Shown here: positions 44,563 through 50,641 of the stretch, piece by piece
Position numbering within the stretch: the stretch's first letter is position 1
Layout of the letters: the number at the start of each line of letters is the position of its first letter
Source of the DNA: UBA2029 sp037447125
GTDB taxonomy: Bacteria; Chloroflexota; Anaerolineae; Aggregatilineales; Aggregatilineaceae
Assembly (NCBI GenBank): GCA_037447125.1
Contig: JBBIHG010000015.1
Span: 1-50,641, forward strand
DNA length: 50,641 bases
Direction: 5' to 3'
Made by a program: the position numbers and the translations under genes
The notes under the pieces: generated by a model
Seen by the model: only the letters and a program-made list of their open reading frames with translations
Databases searched by the model: none
What the model was told of the DNA's origin: nothing

Positions 44563-45687
44563 CTACTCCAGGCGCACGCCGCCGAAATCGAGCGGCACCA
44601 CCTGGAACCAGGTCTTGCCCGGCTTGAATGCTAGCGGGTGGGCGGCTTCTTCGTCCGCCCACAGAGTGAGCGGCGCGTCTTCAGCCCAGCGCATCCAGAA
44701 GCCGTCCACTGCCACGCCGTTGCGGATGAGCGTGGCTGGGCCAAGCGTCCACAGCGCGATCTCAGTCGAGTAGAACGTCGTCCCGTTCCATTCCCCTTCG
44801 ACGATGCTCTGGTCGTCCTCGTGGTGGGCGTAGAGGATGACGACGTTGGCCGCCGTGACCTGCGCGCCGCTGTCTGCGTCGCTGTGCGGATCGCCGTCTA
44901 CCCGCCGTGCGTACTCCCCGCTGAGCGAATCGTAGGCCCATTGCACCACGTCTGGCCCATAGTCAACGGTCACGGCGGCGACGGGCGCGCCGTCCCCTGG
45001 CGGGGCCGGGTCGAAGACCATGCCGCGCAGGTCTGGCGGGTCGGCCAGGCCATCGGCACGGGCGCGCGCCCATACCTCGGCCGGCACAGCGAACAGATTG
45101 TGTGGCGCGTCCAGCGACGGGTCGCGGAAGTAGAGCGGGGCGCCGGTCGTGACGCCCTCGTAGGCGCGTGGGGCGAACGGCAGCCCGGCGATGCGCTGGC
45201 GGATCGGCTCGCTCGCCCCGGAATAGACCAGCAGCGCCCTGTACATGGCCGGAATCTCCAGATCAATCAGGCGCGCGCTGCGGATCGAGCCGACGCGCGG
45301 CGGGGTGTGCGTCCAGAAAATGGCCGTGAAGCGGGTCAGGCCGGCCTCCACATAGTGCTCGAAGACCAGGTCCGCCGCGCCGATGCCCGCCTGGGGCCGC
45401 ACGCTGTCTGGCGCGTTGGAGATCTTGGCGGCCAGCGGGCGGCGGGCCAGGGCCGCCGGGTCTGGGACGGGCAGCCCGGTCAGGGGATTGACGTTCGCCG
45501 GATGGGCGATCTGGGCGGCAGCAGCGGCGACGCGCGTCGGGGCGCTGGCCGGCGTGGCGGTGATGATGAGCGGCGGCTTGCTGCCCGGCTGGCACCCCAC
45601 CAGCAGGGCCAGCAGCAGGATGGCGGTGAACAGCCGGAAGAGCGGCACGCTGAATGAATTTTTTACGAATTTCGTTTGTTGGCTCAT
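44563..45687 (-). CDS. DUF3048 domain-containing lipoprotein (YerB-like)
   Basis: 374 residues. The signal segment LFTAILLLALLVGC ends in a lipobox Cys. After a Thr/Ala linker comes the DUF3048 pattern: NPLTGLPVPDPAALARRPLA, AAKISNAPDSVRPQAGI, GAADLVFEHYVEAGLTRFTA and SIRSARLIDLEIPAMYRAL, which is very characteristic of this family (Bacillus YerB). Further conserved stretches are VTVDYGPDVVQWAYD and VVILYAHHEDDQ. The biochemical role of the family is unknown; it is an extracytoplasmic lipoprotein in Gram-positive relatives. ATG 45687 was chosen because it begins directly before a typical signal peptide (MSQQTKFVKNSF); the ribosome binding site is weak. It is divergent from the DUF4388 gene. 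Confidence 0.87.
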   Translation of the reverse strand: MSQQTKFVKNSFSVPLFRLFTAILLLALLVGCQPGSKPPLIITATPASAPTRVAAAAAQIAHPANVNPLTGLPVPDPAALARRPLAAKISNAPDSVRPQAGIGAADLVFEHYVEAGLTRFTAIFWTHTPPRVGSIRSARLIDLEIPAMYRALLVYSGASEPIRQRIAGLPFAPRAYEGVTTGAPLYFRDPSLDAPHNLFAVPAEVWARARADGLADPPDLRGMVFDPAPPGDGAPVAAVTVDYGPDVVQWAYDSLSGEYARRVDGDPHSDADSGAQVTAANVVILYAHHEDDQSIVEGEWNGTTFYSTEIALWTLGPATLIRNGVAVDGFWMRWAEDAPLTLWADEEAAHPLAFKPGKTWFQVVPLDFGGVRLE

Positions 45688-45708
45688 CTCAGGCAATACC
45701 TGTGGGTT

Positions 45709-45737
45709 ACAATATGGCCTATAATGATAAACGTAAA
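45709..45737 (-). promoter_or_regulatory. Promoter of the DUF3048 lipoprotein gene
   Basis: Minus strand TTTACG, 17 bases, TATTGT (4/6 in each box) in an AT-rich stretch, about 21 bases before the ATG. Confidence 0.45.
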
Positions 45738-45831
45738 TGGGATGCAGTCTTGAGATAGACGGAAGATGCCCGACAGGGACGCGGCGAGGATACAGGCTGG
45801 CAGGGCGGTCTGGCAGTGCACACCAGCGCGG

Positions 45832-45860
45832 TTGACTGCCCATTTTCGGGAGTGTATAAT
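45832..45860 (+). promoter_or_regulatory. Strong sigma70-type promoter of the DUF4388/GTPase operon
   Basis: TTGACT, exactly 17 bases, TATAAT; the best promoter match in the window (5/6 and 6/6). The leader would be about 77 bases. Confidence 0.7.
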
Positions 45861-45943
45861 GCCTACCAGCCCAGCTTATCACAAGACCACCCGCCCGATC
45901 CCACCCGCCGTGCGACCCTGAAAGTAGGTAGAAACGAGATAAG

Positions 45944-46837
45944 ATGGCGCTCAAAGGCAATCTGGCGGACTTCAGCACGAACCAGCTTCTCCATCTGATC
46001 AACCTGGCTAAAAAGACGGGCACCCTGCGCCTTTACGAGCCGGTTGTCACCAAAGAGATGATCACCGATGGCGCTGGTCACAAGCGCCCCAAGGTCATTG
46101 CTGGGAAGGAGCGCGCCTCGGTCACATTCGAAGCGGGCCGCCTTGTCCTGGCGACGATGGGCGACCGCGACGGGCATCTGGCCAGCGTGCTGCACAAGGC
46201 CGGCAAGCTCAATGTCGAGCAGACGCGCGTCATCCGCGAGCGGGGCAGCAAGTACTCCGACAAGGCCCTGGCCCTGATGCTGATCAACGCCAACTATGTG
46301 ACCAAAGCCGACATCGTGCGCAGCATCCGCCAGCACACCCTGGACATCGTCTACGATGTCATGACCTGGCAGCGCGAGCCATTCGTCTTTGAGGAGAATG
46401 TCACCCCACCGCCGGGCCGCATCACCGTGCCGATCGATCTCAGGAACGTGATCATCGAGGGCACGCGCCGCGCCCGCGAGATCAAACCGCTCGAAGAGGA
46501 ACTGCCCAACCTTGACCTGGCGCTCAAGTTCCCCGAGTCGCCCAGTGAGAAGTTCCGGGGTGTGCATCTCAGTGTCGAAGAATGGCGTGTCGTCGGCTTC
46601 GTCAACCCCAAGAACTCCATTCGCCAGATCGCCAAAGCGTGCAGCATGACCGATACCGAGATCCGGCGCGTGGTCTACGGGCTGCTGCAGGCGGGCCTGG
46701 TCGAGCTGGTGCGCCCGCCGGGTATGCAGCCCCCCAAGATTCAGGTCGCCGATGGCACGCGCCGGACGCTGCCCAAGGGACCGCAGGTCAAGCGCAGCGT
46801 CGTCGAGCGCCTGATCGCCCGCATCCGCGAGGCGTGA
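45944..46837 (+). CDS. DUF4388 domain-containing protein
   Basis: 297 residues. The N-terminus MALKGNLADFSTNQLLHLIN with AKKTGTLRL, and later VTFEAGRLVLATMGD, is the DUF4388 (PATAN-like) signature, a domain found in bacterial signalling proteins linked to small GTPases and gliding or development pathways. A middle helical part follows (RSIRQHTLDIVYDVMTWQ). The C-terminal region is winged-helix-like: SVEEWRVVGFVNPKNSIRQI, AKACSMTDTEIRRVVYGLLQ, AGLVELVRPPG. It is cytoplasmic, with no membrane segment. The next gene, 77 bases on, encodes a Ras-like GTPase, and the pair is probably functionally linked as a GTPase and its scaffold or effector (inference from family context). Confidence 0.85.
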   Translation: MALKGNLADFSTNQLLHLINLAKKTGTLRLYEPVVTKEMITDGAGHKRPKVIAGKERASVTFEAGRLVLATMGDRDGHLASVLHKAGKLNVEQTRVIRERGSKYSDKALALMLINANYVTKADIVRSIRQHTLDIVYDVMTWQREPFVFEENVTPPPGRITVPIDLRNVIIEGTRRAREIKPLEEELPNLDLALKFPESPSEKFRGVHLSVEEWRVVGFVNPKNSIRQIAKACSMTDTEIRRVVYGLLQAGLVELVRPPGMQPPKIQVADGTRRTLPKGPQVKRSVVERLIARIREA

Positions 46838-46914
46838 TTCCACGCGGACAGCCGTCTGTGGTTCGTTGATTCTAACCTTTTCGGGTGTTTTGGTGAAAGA
46901 GTGAAAATCACCCC

Positions 46915-47451
46915 ATGCAATTCGTCAAGATGGTCGTCACCGGTCCTTTCAGCGCGGGCAAGACGGAATTCATCCGCTCGATCAGCGAGATTGGGGCGGT
47001 GACCACTGACGAGACGATCTCCCGCGACGCGCCCGAATATGGCATTAAGCCACAGACCACTGTGGCCATGGACTTCGGGCGCATCACGGTGGACGATGAC
47101 CTGGTCCTCTACCTGTTCGGCACGCCGGGCCAGCGCCGCTTCGACTTCATGTGGGAGATTCTGGCCGAGGGGATGTTGGGCTTCGTGGTCGTGGTAGACA
47201 GCGCCCGGCCAGAGACTTTCCGCGAGGCCAAGAGCATTCTAGAGACTTTCCGCGCCTATGCCCCCACGCCTTATGTCGTCGCTGCCAACAAGCAGGACAA
47301 TCCCGAAGCCTGGATACCCGACGATCTGCGCATCGCCCTGCGCATTGACGACCACATCAAGCTGTTGCCGTGTGTCGCCACCGACAAAGAGAGCGTCAAA
47401 AACGTGCTGCTCGAGCTGCTCTACGCCATTCTCGACGAGATGGATGCCTAG
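46915..47451 (+). CDS. Small Ras-like GTPase (MglA/Arf-like)
   Basis: 178 residues. The nucleotide-binding motifs are in order: P-loop GPFSAGKT (residues 10-17), switch I region TTDETISRDAPEYG with the invariant Thr probably in KPQTTVAMDFG, G3 FGTPGQRRF (68-76; D-x-x-G is replaced by G-T-P-G as in many bacterial MglA-type GTPases), G4 NKQD (125-128) and a G5-like CVATDK. It belongs to the family of bacterial GTPases that pair with Roadblock or DUF4388 proteins and control polarity, motility or surface processes. It is cytoplasmic, without a lipidation motif. The start is ATG with no clear Shine-Dalgarno sequence. It is followed 76 bases later by an alpha/beta hydrolase gene on the same strand. 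Confidence 0.9.
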   Translation: MQFVKMVVTGPFSAGKTEFIRSISEIGAVTTDETISRDAPEYGIKPQTTVAMDFGRITVDDDLVLYLFGTPGQRRFDFMWEILAEGMLGFVVVVDSARPETFREAKSILETFRAYAPTPYVVAANKQDNPEAWIPDDLRIALRIDDHIKLLPCVATDKESVKNVLLELLYAILDEMDA

Positions 47452-47527
47452 CAGCGCGAGCGTGGCAGGCTGCGAGGGCGTGTCGTGAAGAACGCGGCTC
47501 GCTGGCGCGACGAGAGGTGGGTCACAC

Positions 47528-48352
47528 GTGCCTTCACTAGTCACTAGTCCCGGCATCATCCATTACGAGACCTATGGGCGCGGGCGTCCCGTGTTGCTGC
47601 TGCACGGCTGGCTCGGTTCGTGGGAGCTGTGGCGCGACACCATCGAGGTGCTGGGCCGTGAGTACCGCACCTACGCCCTCGACTTCTTCGGCTTCGGCGA
47701 GTCCGACGTGCCTGGTGTCGCTGACACCGGCTCCCGGCGCGCCCGGCTCGAAGCCTTCACCGTGCCCACCTATGTCGAGATGGTCTACCAGTTTATGGAG
47801 CGGTTGGGCATCCAGCGCGCCCCGCTGATCGGCCATTCGATGGGCGGGACAGTCGCGCTGAGCATGGCCATTCGCTACCCGGAGAGAGTCACCAGGGTCT
47901 GCGTGATCGGCTCGCCGATCAACGGCAGCTCGCTCAATGTGCTGCTCAGGCTGTCGGGCCGCCGGCGGGTGGCAGCGCTGTTCTGGCTGTTCGGCGGGCG
48001 CGGGCTGCGCCTGTTCCTGCGCTGCTACAGCCACTTCATGGCCCGCGATGGCCGGGCGCTGGGCCGCATGATCACCAAGGATGTCTCTAAAATCAGCGCC
48101 GAGGCGTTTTTCCAGAGCATTGGCACGCTGCGCCAGACCGACCTGCGCCCAGAACTGCACCGGCTGACCCTGCCGGCGCTGGGCATGTATGGCCGGCGTG
48201 ACATCATCGTACGCCCCAGCGAGCACGAGGTGCTCAAAGCCGGCGTGCCCCATGCGCAGATTGAGTGGTTCCCCGATGCCGGGCATTTCATCATGATGGA
48301 CTCGCCAGAGCGCTACATTACCACGCTGCGCGTCTGGCTCGCCGCCGGATAG
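47528..48352 (+). CDS. Alpha/beta hydrolase (Ser nucleophile)
   Basis: 274 residues with a complete alpha/beta hydrolase triad: Ser104 in LIGHSMGGTVALSMA, Asp225 in GMYGRRDIIVRP, His253 in PDAGHFIMMD. The oxyanion segment is RGRPVLLLHGWLGSWELW (residues 18-35). A short cap with VLLRLSGRRRVAALFWLFGG lies between strands 6 and 7. Its start closely resembles the Asp-nucleophile hydrolase at 30741 (LLHGWLGSW and YALD-x-x-GFG), so the two are paralogues. It could be an esterase, lipase or signalling hydrolase; the substrate is unknown. The start is GTG with GAGGTGGG upstream. It follows the DUF4388 and GTPase genes and may be in the same operon. Confidence 0.85.
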   Translation: MPSLVTSPGIIHYETYGRGRPVLLLHGWLGSWELWRDTIEVLGREYRTYALDFFGFGESDVPGVADTGSRRARLEAFTVPTYVEMVYQFMERLGIQRAPLIGHSMGGTVALSMAIRYPERVTRVCVIGSPINGSSLNVLLRLSGRRRVAALFWLFGGRGLRLFLRCYSHFMARDGRALGRMITKDVSKISAEAFFQSIGTLRQTDLRPELHRLTLPALGMYGRRDIIVRPSEHEVLKAGVPHAQIEWFPDAGHFIMMDSPERYITTLRVWLAAG

Positions 48353-48367
48353 GGGTAGTGTTCTCTC

Positions 48368-48718
48368 TCAAAACAGCGAAAGCTGCCCCGGCGGGATGAA
48401 GGGCGGCTCGTCGTCGCCCTCGCCGCCCTCGGCGTCAAGGGCTGTGTCCTCAGCGAGCGGCGCGAACTCAGCATCCTCACTTCCTTCGTCGAAGCTCTCC
48501 GCTGCGTGAGGCGCGGCGCTGGCGCTCTCCGGCGTCAGCCGTCCGCTCAGGCCCTCGGCCTGCAGCGCCGCCAACTCCTCGTCGGTGATGCCCGTCTGGT
48601 GCAGCACGTGGCGCAGCGTCGGCTCGGTGATGGAGTCGTTGGTGCGCAGGACGTGGACGTAATGCGCGCGCAGGCAGGACTGCCATTCGTCGAAGAAGAG
48701 GCTGCGTTGGTCGCTCAT
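48368..48718 (-). CDS. Small acidic protein with C-terminal beta-clamp-binding motif
   Basis: 116 residues, family not recognised. The N-terminal about 60 residues look helical and folded (SLFFDEWQSCLRAHYVHVLR and ITEPTLRHVLHQTGITDEEL). The middle (about 65-105) is acidic and Ala-rich, probably disordered. The last five residues are Gln-Leu-Ser-Leu-Phe after FIPPG, which is exactly the bacterial sliding-clamp-binding consensus Q-L-[SD]-L-F, at the very C-terminus as in several clamp partners. The DNA is CAG CTT TCG CTG TTT TGA. A folded domain, acidic linker and clamp motif would tether the protein to the DNA polymerase III beta clamp (inference). It converges on the hydrolase gene with 15 bases between. 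Confidence 0.6.
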   Translation of the reverse strand: MSDQRSLFFDEWQSCLRAHYVHVLRTNDSITEPTLRHVLHQTGITDEELAALQAEGLSGRLTPESASAAPHAAESFDEGSEDAEFAPLAEDTALDAEGGEGDDEPPFIPPGQLSLF

Positions 48719-48793
48719 GGCTGGTGCGAGTGCTGAACGTCTTGCTCGCCGCTTTTCAGTGTACCAACATTGGGCGGAGCGGGCGATCTGCCG

Positions 48794-49939
48794 TCACAGC
48801 CGCTCGACGCCGCTGCCTTCCGCCGCCTGGCAGACGTATATTTGCGGCGTCAGGCCCGTCCTGGCCATATAGGCGGGGCCGACCGCTCCCACGAAGGCGT
48901 CCACCGCCTCGTTCTGGACGAGAGCCACCGCGCAGCCGCCGAACCCCGCGCCGGTCATGCGCGCGCCGTAGCAGCCGGGCTGGGCGCTGGCGATGTCCAC
49001 GATGGCGTCTAGCTCGGCACAGCTTACCTGGTAGTCGTCGCGCAGGCTGGCGTGGCTCTCGCGCAGTGCCTGCCCCACCGTCTTGAGGGCATTGCCACGC
49101 AGCGACATGACGGTGACGCGCACGCGCAGGTTCTCGCTGACGACGTGCCTGGCCCGGCGGTAGAGCACGTCGCCAAGCAGTTCTTTGGCCTCTTCGAGCT
49201 GCGGCAGGGTGGCATCGCGCAGCGCCTCCACGCCAAGCTTCTCCGCCGCCGCCTCACACTGCTCGCGCCGCGCCGCGTACTCGGAGTCCACCAGCCCGCG
49301 TCGCTTGGCCGTGTCCATGATGAGGATGCTGGCCCCCTTGGGGACGGGCACCGCCTGCGTTTCCAGGCTGCGGCAGTCAATGAGCAGGGCGTGCCCGGTC
49401 CGGCCCAGCGCCGAAGCCATCTGATCCATCACGCCGCAGGGCATGCCGATGAACTGGTGCTCGACCTCGACACCGCCCAGCGCCTTCTCAACCTGGGACA
49501 GGCTCGCCCCGGCCAGGGCCAGCCCCAGCTCGATCATGACTACTTCGACCGCCGCCGAGGAGGACAGCCCCGCGCCGATGGGGATGTCGCCGCCGATGAC
49601 CGCGTCGAAGCCGGGCACGGTGTGGCCCTGGTTCTCCAGCCACCACAGCGATCCACGCGGGTACCTGCTCCAGGCGGGCAGGTCGGGGTCGTCCAGGTCG
49701 TCGAGGGCGAAGGTCGTCTCGGCGCTGAAGTCGGTTGAGATGAGACGCACCCTGCGATCAGGGCGCGGGCGGGCGGCGACGTACACGGCGCGGTCAATGG
49801 CGGCAGGCAGCACAAAGCCGTCGTTGTAGTCGGTGTGCTCGCCGATCAGGTTGACGCGCCCCGGGGCGCGGGCCAGCAGCGTCGGCTGGCCCCCGAAGCG
49901 GTCGGCGAATGTGGTCAGCACGCTGTCCTTAACGGTCAT
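48794..49939 (-). CDS. galK: Galactokinase
   Basis: 381 residues, the usual length for GHMP galactokinases. Motif 1 is APGRVNLIGEHTDYNDG (residues 25-41) with the sugar-binding acidic residues. Motif 2 is IPIGAGLSSSAAVEV, the glycine/serine-rich phosphate loop. Motif 3 is GARMTGAGFGGCAVALV. A short stretch GVMDQMASALG carries the catalytic Asp of the family. The enzyme phosphorylates galactose at C1 with ATP, entering the Leloir pathway; no galT or galE is seen here. It has a possible -10 (TATACT, minus strand, 49976-49981) and GGATGGA before the ATG. It lies 63 bases after the glycosyltransferase gene on the same strand. Confidence 0.93.
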   Translation of the reverse strand: MTVKDSVLTTFADRFGGQPTLLARAPGRVNLIGEHTDYNDGFVLPAAIDRAVYVAARPRPDRRVRLISTDFSAETTFALDDLDDPDLPAWSRYPRGSLWWLENQGHTVPGFDAVIGGDIPIGAGLSSSAAVEVVMIELGLALAGASLSQVEKALGGVEVEHQFIGMPCGVMDQMASALGRTGHALLIDCRSLETQAVPVPKGASILIMDTAKRRGLVDSEYAARREQCEAAAEKLGVEALRDATLPQLEEAKELLGDVLYRRARHVVSENLRVRVTVMSLRGNALKTVGQALRESHASLRDDYQVSCAELDAIVDIASAQPGCYGARMTGAGFGGCAVALVQNEAVDAFVGAVGPAYMARTGLTPQIYVCQAAEGSGVERL

Positions 49940-50002
49940 GGTTCCATCCAGAATGTGCAGCGGGATACCGGGCAGAGTATAGCGCAGCGCCAGCGCCTGG
50001 GC

Positions 50003-50641
50003 CTATTCCGTGTTGGCGCGCTGGTCAGCCTCGGCGCGCGTGTCCACCAGCCAGACAGTCAGCCCCTTGAACGGCGCTTCCAACAAGACCTGATCCTGGC
50101 GGGCGTTCACCCACGGGAATGGTCTGTAACTGCGCGCGATCACCCAGACGCGCGTGACTGGCTCGGCGAACGGCAAGTGGTCTGCTAGATCCTCATCGAG
50201 TGTCCATGCGTAGGGGAACTCCTGCTGACCAAAGTAGCGCTTGAACGCGAGCACTTCAACCGGGTTGGTAGTGAGTATGCCATCGCCTTCCTGAAAGTCC
50301 GACGCGACATACTGCGCCGCGCCGCGCCAATCTTCTACAGTGTGGTTGCCCGCATGGAGCGTGTCCAGGGTGATGATGATCCCGGTCAGACAAACCAGTG
50401 CAGTGGGGAAGGCAACCAGGTACGGGCGGCGCGGCCCGGCCAGCCACACCCATCCGCGCAGCATGAGCACGATCAGCGCGGGCAGGATGACGACAAAATA
50501 GCGGTCCACGAAGAGCGGGTGCACCAGGTAGGAGAAGGCGAACACCAGCCCCAGCGGCGCCACAACGAGCCAGAGCCAATACCACAGGTCCGGCTCAGCG
50601 CGGAAGTGGCGCGCAGCGTAGACCAGTCCCGCCCCCAGCCC
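50003..50641 (-). CDS. Membrane glycosyltransferase, C-terminal part (partial)
   Basis: 212 residues are visible; the frame is open to the right edge, so the gene begins beyond base 50641. The N-terminal visible part has several membrane helices (DLWYWLWLVVAPLGLVFAFS, RYFVVILPALIVLMLRGWVW, VAFPTALVCLTGIIITLDTL). A soluble extracytoplasmic domain follows, with VEDWRGAAQYVASDFQEGDG and a strand-rich end. The segment HPLFVDRYFVVILPALIVLM resembles the late membrane region of GT-C/family 39 glycosyltransferases, which use lipid-linked sugars outside the membrane. Without the N-terminal DxD/DE region the family call is provisional. An in-frame GTG at 50563 exists but is inside the membrane region and is not a start. 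Confidence 0.6.
   Translation of the reverse strand, partial: GLGAGLVYAARHFRAEPDLWYWLWLVVAPLGLVFAFSYLVHPLFVDRYFVVILPALIVLMLRGWVWLAGPRRPYLVAFPTALVCLTGIIITLDTLHAGNHTVEDWRGAAQYVASDFQEGDGILTTNPVEVLAFKRYFGQQEFPYAWTLDEDLADHLPFAEPVTRVWVIARSYRPFPWVNARQDQVLLEAPFKGLTVWLVDTRAEADQRANTE

Overview
The window is high-GC bacterial DNA that looks like a scaffold from a Chloroflexota (Anaerolineae-like) genome, possibly a metagenome-assembled one. The phylum call is an inference. It rests on a 2,670-residue kinase with about twelve GAF domains, a DUF4388 protein paired with a small Ras-like GTPase, a YfhO/flippase fusion, many lipoproteins with Pro/Thr-rich linkers, and several dispersed palindromic repeat families. 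No single marker proves it. A run of 100 N at 30641-30740 is a scaffold gap.

Layout. 1-5300: 3' end of groEL with its terminator, a TolB-like propeller lipoprotein, fabI, a small hypothetical gene, a polyprenol-phosphate mannosyltransferase and an orphan minimal nucleotidyltransferase, with three copies of a CGCAGAG palindrome and other repeats between them. 5465-9751: one reading frame fusing a YfhO-type membrane protein to an oligosaccharide flippase. 9886-14125: a small hypothetical gene, asnS, a GNAT acetyltransferase and a family 1 glycosidase that lacks its acid/base glutamate. 14149-17411: an MMPL exporter with its TetR regulator. 17865-23835 (minus strand): an M29 aminopeptidase, a degenerate APH-fold protein coupled to a TPR membrane protein, and a WD40 lipoprotein whose propeller is split by a large insert. 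24236-29256: M32 carboxypeptidase, a Pro-rich hypothetical protein, dprA, tadA, tRNA-Ser(CGA) and an acyl carrier protein. 29302-30636: a solute-binding lipoprotein that runs up to the gap. 30741-40969 (minus strand): a signalling operon in the order receiver plus degenerate GGDEF, 12-GAF histidine kinase, receiver, alpha/beta hydrolase. 41163-43684 (minus strand): an overlapping pair made of a homologue of cyanobacterial long-chain acyl-ACP reductase and a left-handed beta-helix protein. 43938-50641: a membrane protein, a DUF3048 lipoprotein, a divergent DUF4388/GTPase/alpha-beta hydrolase cluster, a small protein ending in a beta-clamp-binding motif, galactokinase and the 3' end of a membrane glycosyltransferase.

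How the genes may work together. Two signalling clusters dominate. Both contain an alpha/beta hydrolase with nearly the same N-terminal segment, one with an Asp and one with a Ser at the nucleophile position. Lipid functions recur (FabI, ACP, acyl-ACP reductase), as do envelope glycan functions (mannosyltransferase, YfhO/flippase, glycosyltransferase). The most notable leads are the acyl-ACP reductase/beta-helix pair, the clamp-binding small protein, the split WD40 propeller, the GH1 protein without its acid/base residue, and palindromic heptanucleotide repeat clusters.
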